From the NCBI GenBank assembly GCA_032718865.1, contig JALUTQ010000024.1, positions 295,501 to 359,500 on the forward strand: a stretch of 64,000 bases of DNA. Direction: 5' to 3'. The position numbers and the translations under genes are program-made. This DNA comes from Tilletia caries. Lineage: Eukaryota > Basidiomycota > Exobasidiomycetes > Tilletiales > Tilletiaceae. Under the pieces are notes generated by a model. The model searched no databases and had not been told where the DNA came from. It worked only from the letters and a program-made list of their open reading frames with translations. Below, in pieces: positions 12,606-23,537 of this stretch (positions within the stretch are counted from its first letter, which is position 1; each line of letters opens with the position of its first letter).

Positions 12606-12910
12606 TGTGCTGGTGTACCACGTGGCTGGACCACGTGCTCCCCTCTTATATCTTATCTCTTATCTTCCTTTCTCTCTTTCCTCATCACTTCTCCTTCTCT
12701 CGGCCGAGAGACTTCCCTTTCTTCCTCATCACCTTCTCCGCTCTCGCTGCTCTCCCTTGTACTTAGTTACTCGAATTCATCTGCACTCTCTTCTCTACAC
12801 TCTGGCGTTGCCTTTGTTCCCCTTAGACGTTGTCTCAAGGTTATTGGACGTTGTCCTCTTACTCGTACTTTCCCCGCAGGTCAGTACCCTATCGGCACGC
12901 TACCGATACA
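12606..12910 (+). repeat. 5' LTR
   Basis: It carries a paired CCACGTG motif at 12618-12637, a CTTATATCTTATC promoter-like stretch, a long pyrimidine tract and CGGCCG. By eye I found one difference from the 3' LTR (C/T near the right end). Confidence 0.88.
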
Positions 12911-13512
12911 TGGTGATGAGAGTGGTTCTCCTAGCTCGCCGACTGACGGATGCTGGGGACCCTTCGCCGACGAGCTTCTCGCCAGAAGCCGTCCTACTCT
13001 CTGCTGCGCACGATACGCCATCGATGCCAGCACCTCTCCTTCATCGCGCTCGACACGCCAACGACGCGCTCCTCTGATCCAGCACGCAGCTGCGATCGAC
13101 TTTCATCCTTCCTCACTCGACTCGCCATCGACGTAGGTTCCACATCTTTCCGCTCGTCTTCTTTGCTTTCGACACGCCATCGATCGCTACACGTTCTTCT
13201 CACCAGTCTCCGCCCTCAGACTGGCCTACATCCCTTCCTTTCTTCCCGGCCGTCTCCGCCCCACGACTGGCTCACCCGTCTTCCCGTTCGTTCAACTGCC
13301 TTCTCGACACCTCCCCCTCACCACCGGTCTCTCGGGCATCACACCGCACATTCGACTCAGGGAACACGGTCGTTGAGGTTGAGCATTCCCTCCGGCTGCA
13401 GCACGGTCGTCTCGGTGCCGTCAAGATCGTCCAGCGACAGCCCAGGAAGCGTCTCAAGATCGGCGGCGGTGGCCTCGGTCCGTCTGCGAACTCAGCAGCA
13501 GCAGCATCAGCT

Positions 13513-13780
13513 CTCCACCGCACGCCATCTCGTCGACAATGTCGCAAAGGACTACATGCGGCTCGTCAAGTTCGGCGACAGTCTCTTCCGCTGCAAACAG
13601 CTCAAGCGCGCCGCCCTCGGTCGCATGCCACCCTCATCAAGAGGCAGAAGGACTCGAACAGGTCCGTCAGCACATCTCCCGACTCCCGCAGATCGACCCC
13701 TCTACCCGCACCCTCCTCATCTGCGGATACCCCAACGTCGGCAAGTCGTCCTTCATCAACAAGCTTCTTCATCGCAGCAC
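13513..13780 (+). pseudogene. Captured fragment of NOG1 (nucleolar GTP-binding protein)
   Basis: NOG1 is a nucleolar GTPase needed for 60S ribosome assembly. Here one frame gives [20 protein letters not shown] and [20 protein letters not shown] base is then lost, and another frame gives [19 protein letters not shown] and [17 protein letters not shown], the P-loop (G1) of NOG1. A few codons between the two pieces are missing and the G domain stops right after the P-loop. The intron positions of a functional gene cannot be recognised. It is a non-functional piece inside the LTR element, so an intact NOG1 must exist elsewhere in the genome. Confidence 0.85.
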
Positions 13781-14254
13781 CATCCCGTTACCCCCATCTC
13801 CGTCTGTCGCGCACCGCATACATCCAGGTCGACATCGAGCGTTGAGGTTGAGCAATCCCTCCAACCAGGCCAGACAGCGTCTCTTCTTCGGGCACGCCAC
13901 CCGTTGAGGGATATCTGCTTTCAGCACCGCTTCTTGCTACACCGCCCGTCGCCGTCGACAGGTACTCGGCACGACTTCACCTTCGCGCCGTTCGACAGTC
14001 CTGTCATCGTGTCACTCGCTGAGCATCATCACACACTCGGCAGCAGCATCCATGTCTTTACAACCGACAGTCGACACTTGTACAGCTCCGCCGTCATCAC
14101 GGCAGGTCCCTTCCGTCACGTCCTCGCACCCACATCATCCTCTTCTTTGACCCGGTGTCGAGGTCGAGAAATCCCTCCGCCCCCTTCAGCAATCAGCAGT
14201 CGCGCGCAGGGTACGGTGAAGATGGACGTCGCCAGCATCCCAACTCGGCGCGTC

Positions 14255-15810
14255 GAGGCGCTCACCGTCAGCACGCGCAGCCATCGACTCAGCATCAGCA
14301 ATCACACTCCGCAACAACGGAGCAGACGCCATCCTCACAAACAGCCCAGACACCCTTATCAACCAGCTCGGCCTGCCACTCCATCGCACCGTCCGACCGC
14401 GCCAGGGCACCGGTTTCTGCCATCTCGCCAAGACGCGCACCAGCTGCTTTGGCGCACGCGAAGGGTTTGCCAAGCTCGAGGAGACTCTCCTCGCTCGTGT
14501 GCAGAATAAGGATGGGCGCGGAGTAAGCCCCGGAGTGGGTTTCCCGGAGTTCCCCGACTAGTCGGGGCCTCACTCCGGGGGAGTACGGAGTACGGAGTAC
14601 ATTTTCGAGGATTTACTCCCGCTGATTGGATTCTGCAGGAGTACGGAGCGCAAGCCTGTCATGTCCCCGGAGTACGGAGTACGGCAAGGCCTGGAGCTAA
14701 CTTTTTCGCCGGAGTACGGAGTGACTAGCTCGAATGCCAGACGGAGTGCGGAGTTCCCCCCGAAACTCCGGGGCGCTCCGGGGCCTTGCCTTTTTTTCAA
14801 AAATCAGGTCGCAATTTTTGAAAATTTCAGTCAGAAATGGGCATATTTTTGCTCTGATTTTTCAAAAAAAATTTGACAAAAATTCCTTTTTCGGATTTCT
14901 CATTTGGGGTTCATATTGTGTGTTGTTGAGCTCTACGACCGCCAACGATGATTCTGCCAAACAAAAAAAACATGGATGGAAGAGCGGCAATCAATGTAAG
15001 GATCCACATTTCTCAAGTTTTTGTAGGACCTCTGCGAACTTTCCCCGGAGTACGGAGTTTCGGGGGAGTAGTCGCGCTCCGTCACCCCGGAGTACGGAGT
15101 GGACTTTGAAATTTTACTAAATTTAGCCGGAGTACGGAGCTGGCGCAATGAGATGGGGGGATTTTGTGCGGAGTACGGAGTGGAGTTGGGGCGACTGCCT
15201 AAAAATGAGCGGAGTACGGAGCGCGAAAAAGCATGTCAAAATCAGCCGGAGTCAGCCGGAGTAGGGGCCCATCCTTAGTGCAGAATGCCCCCGAGGGAAG
15301 CTACACCCAGCGTCTCTTCCGCGAACCCGAGTTGCTCGCTGCCAAGCTTCGCGAAGAGACCTCCGAACTCATCGAGGCCAAGGACTCCGAGCCCGAACAC
15401 GTCGCCTTCGAAGCGGCTGACTTGCTCTATTTCACCCTCGTCCGCTGTTTCCGCGCCGGCATCAGCCTCGAGGACATCGAGCGCAGTTTCGACGCAAAGG
15501 CTCGTACAGTGAGCAGGAGGAAGGGCGACGCCAAGGCCCAGTTCGTGGTTCCTGCCTCGGTCGAGAAGGCAGCGGCGGCAACGGAGACGGAGGCAGCGCC
15601 CATCAAAATGCCCCAGGCTCCCGCAGCCGCGACGGATGACAATAGCGCCCCCATCAAGATCACTTCCTACACCGCTGCCGACCTCTCCCCGAAGAGCGGG
15701 TCAAGCTCCAACAGCGCCCGCGCCCCGCCATCGGCTCCTCTGCCATCCTCTCCATCGTCCAGCTCACTCTGGCCGACGTCAAGGACCAAGCGGCTCGTCA
15801 TTTTGGCTTC
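14255..15810 (+). pseudogene. Captured fragment of HIS4 (trifunctional histidine-biosynthesis protein), split by a MITE
   Basis: HIS4 fuses phosphoribosyl-AMP cyclohydrolase, phosphoribosyl-ATP pyrophosphohydrolase and histidinol dehydrogenase. Left of the MITE one reads [20 protein letters not shown] and [20 protein letters not shown] (cyclohydrolase end). Right of it come APEGSYTQRLFREPELLAAK and ADLLYFTLVRCFRAGISLED (pyrophosphohydrolase), then RRKGDAKAQF, a linker and the frameshifted start of the dehydrogenase part (IGSSAILSIVQLTLADVKD). An internal deletion has removed most of the cyclohydrolase. Removing the 771-bp MITE and one target copy rejoins VQN-APEG in frame. It is a dead copy carried by the LTR element. 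Confidence 0.85.
14507..15277. mobile_element. hAT-like MITE (8-bp TSD GTGCAGAA) inside the HIS4 fragment
   Basis: The 11-bp terminal inverted repeats TAAGGATGGGC / GCCCATCCTTA fit the hAT end consensus. They are flanked by the 8-bp duplication GTGCAGAA (14499-14506 and 15278-15285). Subterminal regions on both sides are packed with CGGAGTACGGAGT units in direct and inverted orientation, as expected of transposase-binding repeats. The centre is AT-rich with no coding frame, so the element is non-autonomous. It is the youngest layer of the nest, since it interrupts a gene fragment that the LTR element had already captured. Confidence 0.85.
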
Positions 15811-16055
15811 GGCACCTCATTTTCGGGCACGCATTCATTTCATCCGTGACCGTGTGTCCTTCACGACTCGACTCCCGCTGGTTCCCTACTTTCCTACCTC
15901 GCCTTTGATTACGCGCACCTCTCCGCCGCTATTATGCTTTCCTTCCCTTACGCTTCCCTTCCCTTCCTTTTCTTTTTCCTGGCTCATACACCTCGCTCAT
16001 CGCTGCACATTCTTCCTTATGCCGACTCGGGACAGTCGTCTTCTAAGGGTGTGCA

Positions 16056-16360
16056 TGTGCTGGTGTACCACGTGGCTGGACCACGTGCTCCCCTCTTATA
16101 TCTTATCTCTTATCTTCCTTTCTCTCTTTCCTCATCACTTCTCCTTCTCTCGGCCGAGAGACTTCCCTTTCTTCCTCATCACCTTCTCCGCTCTCGCTGC
16201 TCTCCCTTGTACTTAGTTACTCGAATTCATCTGCACTCTCTTCTCTACACTCTGGCGTTGCCTTTGTTCCCCTTAGACGTTGTCTCAAGGTTATTGGACG
16301 TTGTCCTCTTACTCGTACTTTCCCCGCAGGTCAGTACCCTATCGGCATGCTACCGATACA
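16056..16360 (+). repeat. 3' LTR
   Basis: This is a 305-bp copy of the 5' LTR, followed directly by the GTGAG target duplication. The preceding sequence (TTCTAAGGGTGTGCA) is only a weak polypurine tract. Confidence 0.88.
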
Positions 16361-17367
16361 GTGAGCCATAACCGCCTTCCTGGTCTGTGTGGAAAGTCCA
16401 GTGGCTCTGAGCTGGAGCCTGCGGGGCGAGAAGTCAGGGATGATGGGGTCAAAGGAGGAAGGTGCAAGTCCTCACTCCTCATCTGCAAAGCAAGCCATCG
16501 CCTTGCGTTTGAAGCGCGGTTGTACTGCCTTTATCAATCCAACGGAGAATGAAAGGTCAGCATCCAGACGTCAGTGTAGAGGAAGAGATCCGGAAAGAAA
16601 GGGGGCGAACGAAGAGAAAAGGACTCACCCTCAGGCAATCTGTACTCTGTATCCCACCCTTGCATGATTGCATCCTTCGCACCCGCCCCTTCTCCGTCCT
16701 ACGCCAACCTTCTGTGGTGGGTGCTGCGCTTCTTGGGAAATGGGGAATGTGCTGCTGGAGAATGAAAGTAGTGTCAGTATATACCTGATGGCACCGTAAG
16801 TCGATTGAGCGGTGAGCCTCGCATCACTCACACGAGCTCGAGGCTAAAGCAGCGAAAGCGCAACGCGGCAAGCTTTGGGCCTTGAGATCTTGAGGATGCG
16901 CAAACGTGCGCTGGTGCGAACTGCGGGTGGGAGAAGCGGGAGCGCAGATGTATGAGAGAGTGAAGGAGATGGTTAGCTGATGAGTGATGGCTGCCTGCGC
17001 AGTGCAGAGCTGGTGAGTGGTGGTAAACTTGTCTGTCGCACGTCAAGTCTTCTGATGCAACGTCTTGACAGCGTGTTACCATGGAGCATGCTTGGTCGAC
17101 AGGCTGGCGGGCGACGACGGAGCACAAGGTTGTGGAGAGAAGCGGCTTCGCAGCGTATCGGAAACGAGCGCGCTGGTCCGGCTTCGCTGCTTGGAGGCTT
17201 GAAGAATGTTGCTGTGTGGGAGCTTCGTGTCCATGGCGTGTCGGCAGCGGGATTGATACGCTGTTAGAAGCTGGCGATGTTGGGTCGAAAGCAGGCTCGT
17301 GCTGGGCGCGAGTCAACAGCGTGTCCCGCCCGCTGCAAATCCGATGTCACGTGGACTCGCGTCTGAG

Positions 17368-17431
17368 CAGCGTCTAAACAGCGTCTCAGGAGCGCCAACA
17401 GCGTCTCAACATCCGGTCCACTTTTCCTGAG
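17368..17431 (-). repeat. Right terminal inverted repeat of the outer element
   Basis: Read on the minus strand it begins CTCAGGAAAAGTGGACCGG and matches the left arm. It is followed on the plus strand by the duplicated AAAACGT. Confidence 0.8.
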
Positions 17432-17821
17432 AAAACGTTCCAATGTCTCAAAATTCAAAAACGTTCCATGTTTCAGAACGTTTTTTGTCTCATCAGCGCA
17501 TCAGCACTCACTACTCACTCCGCTCCGCCGACACTCATTTCGGAACAATATTCTCCCTAATTCTCCTCGACACAGATGTGTATATCTTCCCGACTCACAG
17601 GAGAAAGGGGGTTAGGATTGTTTAGAGCAATAGCTATACAACAGCTATGCTATTGGGGGTCCAATAGCCTTGTCATTGAGAGATACGCCTGACAAGCTGT
17701 TGTAAAATCCCAATCCCTTTAAATTGAAACTTGGTTTTGACGCTAAAAAGTTTCAGAGTCTCAATCCCAACCCGCTACCCTTTTCTGGAGGCGATCTGGA
17801 TGGGTGGCGGTCGTCTGGACA

Positions 17822-18486
17822 CTCAGGAAAAGTGGGGGCGCTGTATAGACGCTGCTCAGACGCTGAGGATAATTTCAGCGTCTGAGCAGCGTCTCAGCAT
17901 AAAGGAAGGGCCGGTGAAGGTCTGGGGCCGGAAAGCAGCGGGCAAGCAGCGTCCACCGCCGACCTATCGCGAAATATCCTGGGAGGTGGTCATACGTGAC
18001 AAAAATTGTTTAAAAAATATTTCTTGACTGGATCGGGGATCGAACACGAGACCTTCCAAACCCGCATCAGACCCTCTAACCACTGCGCTATCGTGACTTT
18101 CTCACAATGCTGTAACTCCCACTGCGACAATATATACTGCACCCACAACACACTCAACATCTCCACGACGCGGCAGCAGGTGAATCGCGCCGTTCTGGGG
18201 CTTCTTAGAGTTGAGTGGTCCCTGTGGGTCTTCATCTGGACCATATTAGGATCGTCATTTGCTTAGGCCAGCGCAAGCCCCGAACGAGTGCTTGCTGCTG
18301 CCCCTTGAGTATCCTGGACGGTGAAGCGTGAAGGTGAAGGGCGTGGAGCCAGGAGTAGATGGTAATATGGATTTCTCAGATCTCAGATTGGCTCTCAGAA
18401 AGCCTGCGAAGATCTCACATGGCAGCGTCTGAGCAGCGTCTGGCTGCCCATAATAGCGTCTATACAGCGTCACCACTTTTCCTGAG
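17822..18486. mobile_element. Short TIR element related to the outer element (TSD CTGGACA), with tRNA-like core
   Basis: The ends CTCAGGAAAAGTGG and CCACTTTTCCTGAG match the outer element's termini. The next ~20 bases also match between the two arms (GCTGTATAGACGCT). The 7-base duplication CTGGACA lies at 17815-17821 and 18487-18493; it could be read as 8 bases if the first C is counted as target. GACGCTG/CAGCGTC units flank both ends. The 665-bp interior has no coding frame and contains a tRNA-derived module on the minus strand. Confidence 0.78.
18025..18097 (-). other. tRNA-derived (SINE-like) module with Pol III boxes
   Basis: On the minus strand, 73 bases align position by position to a tRNA. 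They include an A box (TAGCGCAGTGG), a B box (GTTCGATCC) and a partly paired T arm and anticodon stem. Acceptor and D-stem pairing is broken and position 33 is G instead of U, so it is not a working tRNA. T runs follow directly downstream, as in Pol III units. Confidence 0.55.
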
Positions 18487-19507
18487 CTGGACACCTGCCC
18501 CGGCTCGCGGAGGATGCTGACGCTGGGAGCGTGGCCACACGATGAGTGCGCCACCCCCCGCCCTGCCTTTCCGCGAGGAGAGTATATCAGGCAAGCGTAA
18601 TTCAATGGGCCTATGCCCGCGGTGATCCTGCCGCGTTTGGGCCCGAGCATCTGTAAGGTCAGGACTGAGCACGTGACTTGACGCGTCGTCGCGTCGAAGA
18701 TACTCCAAACACGGGTGAGGTGAGACTCGTCTGGTGGTCTTCTGCGCTAAATAGGTCCAAAATCCCTGAACCTGCAATAGGTACGACAATACCCTTAAGG
18801 TATTGACAAATTCCAATCTTGCCCAATAGCTGTACCTATTCGGAGGATTGACCAAGAGATTGGGAGGGCCATTTCTCCTGTGACTTATGGTCCCATTAAG
18901 CACCCCTGACTTGGTGATGCTGCATGTCCTGTCATGTAAACCCTCGCTTCCTCGTCACCCAGCGGCTTATTATCACGCTCATCCGCTCCTCGCAGCCAAA
19001 GCAACGCGAAGCGAAGACGATGAGTGATAACATAACAACAATAGGATCCTGGTGTTGCCGAGCCGAACAAGCAACTCTGTAGAAGTATGTAGGGAGAACG
19101 TGAATAACGATAATGGTGTACATAATATGCACACAGCACAATGCATGGCACTATGGCAGCCAGCAGCACCAGCAGCGGCTCGGCTCCCAACATGCTCGTG
19201 TGGTGCCAGGACACTGTATAGTGTGAGGTGTCGCGTCAGATAAGATGTAATCGCTGTCGCTCGTCCTCGGCTGACGTGAGGACGTGACGCGTGTGGATGT
19301 GACACGTGGCACCGCGTCGCGTCGGGTGCGCGAAAACTTTTGAGTCGAGCCGACGAGCGTCGGTGCCACTGACAGGACGACCATCTCCTCAAGGTCGTCC
19401 TCACATCCTCTCAGTCCTCACACTGTTGCGACAAGCGCGCAGTTGAGTCGTACGCTCTTCTATTCTATTTCTTTGCACTACTGCTCCTCTTCCACCTTCC
19501 ATCAATC
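18487..19507. other. Intergenic stretch between mobile elements
   Basis: No gene was recognised. The last ~250 bases are rich in short direct and inverted CG-rich motifs (ACGTGACGCG, CCGACGAGCGTCGG) just ahead of the DIRS-like leader. Confidence 0.35.
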
Positions 19508-19806
19508 TGTGCTAGTGGCACCACGTGGCTCACACACGTGGCCACTATCTAATCTCTCTTTCTCTTATCTCCTCTCCTTTTCCTCCCACGCAACCGCATA
19601 GCAACACTTGTCACCTCCACTTTCCCACGCATCTTCTCTCTCGCCCCCATCTTTACCTCTCTCGATGTCATCCCTTCTACTTAGCTTCCTTCTTCGTCAT
19701 TCTATACTCTTGCCTTTCACTACTTGATGGTCTTATCCATTACACAATCATCATCTCTTCCTCTTCACTTTCATCCATCTCCTCTCGTTCAAGCAGCTCC
19801 GCCATT

Positions 19807-21730
19807 ATGGCCCCTCGGCCCACACGCAACTCGGGCGGCCTTGGCGACATCGAGCGCCTTGACAACCCTGCTCCTGCCCCCCCCTCAAGCCCAGCCTGGC
19901 TCTCCTGCCAACTCCACAGTCGAGCAGATGCTGCAACTTCAAGCGCAAGCCCGGCTCGTCGACAACTCTGCGGCTGGGGCTGGGGCGGATGTGGTAGAGG
20001 ATGACTTGCTCAGTGCTGACGACCATGCTGAAGGCGCCCCGGACGACAATCGTGCTCCGGTGGCCAACGAGGAGATCGCACAAGACGACTTCCAGAGGGA
20101 CCTCGATGAGCGCGCTCGCCGTCGGGTCCCGGACTACGCCAATCTCGACCTCGAAGAGGACGTTCGGCAGTTCTTCAAGACTTGTGATGATCCGGGTACG
20201 CTGGCCCACAAGAGACGCGTGGAGGACGGGCTCCGCGGCGCTCTCCAAGACCCATTCGCCGAGCCTAGACAAGGTCCGTTCCCCCAGCACCCGGAACAGC
20301 GCAAGATCACCAAGACATACTCATCGAAGGGGAAGTCTCGCCGGCTCTCCTCCGATTCGGACTCGGAACTTAGCGAAGAGGTCCGTCGACAAGTTCGTCG
20401 GCAGCTAAAGGCGCAACGGCCCATAACTCCGGAGCGCAAGAACGTCGACGACCTGTTCGACCTGTTCAAGCAGCTTTCTCCGGGTTCAAAGAAGGAGGCT
20501 GTCGGTCGGCTGGCTACGAAGGATCAAGCAGCTGCCGACTCGGATTCGGATGCCTCGTATGGCAATCCATACACCAAGAAGAAGTCTGCGGTCACGGCGC
20601 CTTCCTCGTCAGCGTCTTCCTCGAAGCACAAGCTCTCTCCGCTTCACATGTCGACTCACAAGAAGAAGAAGGTGGCGCCCGCGCTGTCGCGGTACGATAG
20701 CGAGCCCTCGGTGCTCCGCGGTCGGCCCTTCCAGCCAAAGGCAAAGAGCTCCGCATCGATCGACCTACCGGCTCTGGTGGTCGTGAACAAGCTCCGAAGC
20801 TCTCTCTACGTGCCCCTGTGGCACTTCACCCAAGAAGGCGTTGCGGACGGCCGCGCTCGGGAGGCCCACGTGCTTCAAACCACCAACCCCACCCTCACGC
20901 AGCTTCTCGAGACCTCCGGCAACCATGCGCCCCTCGGTCAGCACAAGAAGCAGGACAGGGCCATGACATACCGGGAGATGTCGGCCGCCTTCAACACCTT
21001 CATCAAGACGATGGAGAAGGTCGTTCACGAGGCCTCGGGGGAGGAGAAGGAGTGGTTGGAAATCGAGAAGGATGCCTGGGCGGAGATGTGGGCTATGATC
21101 CGGGATCATGAGTTCATAGCGAAGCCAAACGGATGGTCGATCCTTGCGCTGTACGTCGACTTCCTGCGTCACGACTACTATGACGCTCCATACGGCAACA
21201 GACTCGACCCGAGCTGTTGGCAAAAGGACATTATGGCGAAGATACGAGCGCAGTTCGAGTTCGGCGGGATTCTATCGGCTTCCTCTTCCTCTGCTGCTCA
21301 GTCTGCGGCCACCGGCATCAACATCATCGGCCAGGCCTCCTCGTCCTCCTCAAGTCGGTCGCAGCGCAAGAAGGAGCGCGCGGCACAGGGCGCGCAGCCC
21401 TTTCAACAAGGCCCCTCGGCGCAATCTCCACACGCACTTGGGGCCTGCTTCGTCTGTGGATCAAGGGCTCGACACAACATCGAGGAATGCAACCTTACCC
21501 CAGAGGGTCGTGACGCGGCCCACGCCAAGCGCGGAGCGGACCGGTCCCTCGTCCGAGACTCCGACGGCACCACAAGAATCTGCCACCGATGGAACTTGCC
21601 CCACGGCTGCTACGTCAAGAGTGGCACTTGCAAGGCCGGAAAACATGAGTGTTCGGTCTGTGGAGCTGCCGGCCACGGCTGCCAAGAGTGCTCGGTCGGC
21701 GACGCCAAGCCCACGCCCACTCAGGGCTGA
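19807..21730 (+). CDS. Gag-like protein of the DIRS-like element (frameshift in a C run)
   Basis: It starts MAPRPTRNSGGLGDIERLDN. An eight-C run at 19877-19884 then puts the rest in another frame (PQAQPGSPANSTVEQMLQLQ), which stays open to the stop at 21730. The C-terminus has cysteine clusters, ACFVCGSRARHNIEEC and CHRWNLPHGC...CKAGKHECSVCGAAGHGC, like retroelement nucleic-acid-binding knuckles. The middle is basic and low-complexity. The reverse-transcriptase frame begins beside or before the stop in the +1 frame, so translation may be coupled by frameshift or readthrough. An alternative start at 19727 keeps the later frame without the C-run break, but its first 50 codons look random. Confidence 0.65.
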
Positions 21731-23537
21731 GGGGTTTGCGTCGGTCATTGCGGAGATGAACTTGCTGCATGCCTTCCCGTCGGTGGTGGAAGGCATCGAG
21801 AGGGGATTTGGGTTTGGCATCCCTCCACTTCGGTCAACTGTCATCAACCCAAATCACGCAACAGCTGAGGAGGATCTCAAGATCCTCCACGAGATCATAT
21901 CGAAGGAGATGGGGATGGGAAGGGTGCTTGGGCCGTTCACGCGGGAGGAGGTCGAGGCGGAGGTCGGTTGCTTTCAGACCTCGCCTCTGGGTCTGGTTCC
22001 CAAGCCGGGGGGCAAGTGGCGCATGATTCAGGACTTCTCTTACCCTCGGGGTAATGATGCGGTGGCGGCGATCAATGGGTTCATCGACTCCGATGAGTTT
22101 GTTTGCGGTTGGGATGGCTTTGTGGCCATGTTGGATGAGGTCAGTGTTTCTTGATGACTCGCATGCTCTATGAGCCTCTGCCTCCCCTACTCTTCCCCTC
22201 TATCTCTCACTCTGTGATGAGCTCTGGCATGGACTCTGTCCCTCTGCAATCATAATCCGAGCTTCGCCTCGTTGATCTCCTGATTGATTCACTAATCACT
22301 TGCCTACACACTGCTCTGGGATGCGTGTTTGGCTAGCAACTGTAGCTGACTCTCTTGGTTCATTCTCTCCTCTGGCTCACAGGTTCGCTCTGCTGCTCCG
22401 GGCTCTTTCGCTGCCATGGCAGACGCGCAGGAGGCGTTCCGCGCGATCAGCGCCCGGAAGGATCAGTGGCCAGGCTTGGTCATCGCCCTGCCGTTGGGTG
22501 GTTTCGGCATCGACACTCGTCTGCCGTTCGGGCTCGCATCCGCCACGGGCGTCTGGGGGACGGTGGCTGACCTGGTCAAGGTCATGCTCGTCCATCAAGT
22601 TGCTGGGCTTCGGGTTATCAAGTGGGTCGACGACTTCATCTTCGTCAAGCCGCCATCCTCCGACGTCGAGCTCAAGGATATTCACGCTGCGACGGAGTGC
22701 CTTGGCTTCCCGTGGCACCCGTCCAAGTTTTCGGAGTTCGGCCCCAAGGTTACGTACCTGGGGTTCGAATGGGATTTGCACAAGATGACGGTGAAGCTCC
22801 CCGACGACAAGAGGGATGCGTTCAGGCAGCGCGTAGCCGCCTTCCGGCACTCAGATGTGAAATCACTGAAGGAGGTGAGGGAGGTTTGCGGCTCTCTTCA
22901 ACACATCACCATGATGGCTCGAGATCTCGCCCCCTACCTCTCGGAGTTCTACAACTTCCTCGCCGCCTGGTCTGCCAAGTCGCAGTACCAGAAGCTATAC
23001 GTCCCGGTCCCGGTCCAGGACGAGGCCAAGGTGTGGTTTAAGGCGCTTCAAAACGAAATGATTCGTACGACCAGGATGCCCAAGAACGTCTTTCCTCTTA
23101 CTCTCTACGTCGACGCATCCACAGAGTGGGGCATCGGCCTCACCTGTGAGGGCAAGTGGACGGCCTGGATGTTGCTGGCAGGTTGGGATACGAATGGGCG
23201 AGGGATTGGCTGGGCTGAGGCCGCCGCCCTCGAGCTCGGGGTGCGCCAGGCTGTCGAGCTGGGCGCCTCGAATTGTGTCCTGAATATTTTCAGTGACAAC
23301 AAAGGCGTCATTGGCGCGTTCAAACGGGGTCGGAGCCGTGGTCGCTCCTCCAACTCAATCATGAGGACAATCGCGTTCCAGATGGAACACCAACTCGACG
23401 TCCGGGTGGAGTATGTCTCCACCTACGTCAACCCGGCCGATGCGCCCTCCCGCGGGACCATGTCTGGCCCGCGTCTTCCTGTCTTCGACACTCCAGCCCC
23501 CCTCCGACCCTTCATCCATGCGGTTCGGCTCGATTGA
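21731..23537 (+). CDS. Reverse transcriptase / RNase H of the DIRS-like element
   Basis: This copies the element's RNA to DNA. Two exons (about 21731-22139 and 22383-23537) are separated by a 243-bp GT-AG intron. Exon 1 has FQTSPLGLVPKPGGKWRMIQ, the finger/palm entry motif, and exon 2 has the active-site region VIKWVDDFIFVK (VDD) and FGPKVTYLGFEWDL. An RNase H part follows with LYVDASTEWGIGL, WAEAAALELGVRQ, IFSDNKGVIGAF and NPADAPSRG. The spliced join E|VRSAAPGSFAAMADAQEAFR is in frame. No start codon is obvious near the beginning, which fits expression as part of a polyprotein or by frameshift. Introns in DIRS-like pol genes are known in some fungi. Confidence 0.82.

Larger units (their letters stand above)
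12606..16360 (+). mobile_element. LTR retroelement (non-autonomous) with captured NOG1 and HIS4 pieces
   Basis: Two 305-bp direct repeats, each starting TGTGCTGGTG and ending CCGATACA (5'-TG...CA-3'), enclose 3.1 kb. The 5 bases GTGAG flank both outer ends (12601-12605 and 16361-16365), giving a target duplication. The interior begins TGGTGATGAGAG directly after the left LTR, in the place of a tRNA primer site. No gag, protease, reverse transcriptase or integrase could be read. Instead the interior holds frameshifted pieces of NOG1 and HIS4. It therefore resembles gene-capturing TRIM/LARD elements and must have been mobilised by proteins supplied elsewhere. Near identity of the LTRs implies recent insertion. 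Confidence 0.85.
11857..17431. mobile_element. Outer TIR element carrying an LTR element (7-bp TSD AAAACGT)
   Basis: The element is bounded by ~64-bp terminal inverted repeats starting CTCAGG(G/A)AAAGTGGACC, with about three mismatches between the arms. The same 7 bases, AAAACGT, lie immediately outside each end (11850-11856 and 17432-17438), which is a target-site duplication. Inside the termini are many copies of GACGCTG/CAGCGTC. No transposase was recognised, so it looks non-autonomous. Most of its length is a later LTR-element insertion at 12606-16360. The superfamily is undetermined; a 7-bp duplication is unusual, and KDZ, hAT-like and Dada-like origins should all be considered. Confidence 0.75.

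Noticed and set aside
12950..14509. A 519-codon plus-strand open frame inside the LTR element
   Set aside because: Its text is Ser/Arg/Pro-rich, and the recognisable NOG1 and HIS4 pieces lie in it only partly and switch frames. It is a by-product of GC-rich captured sequence, not a gag protein.
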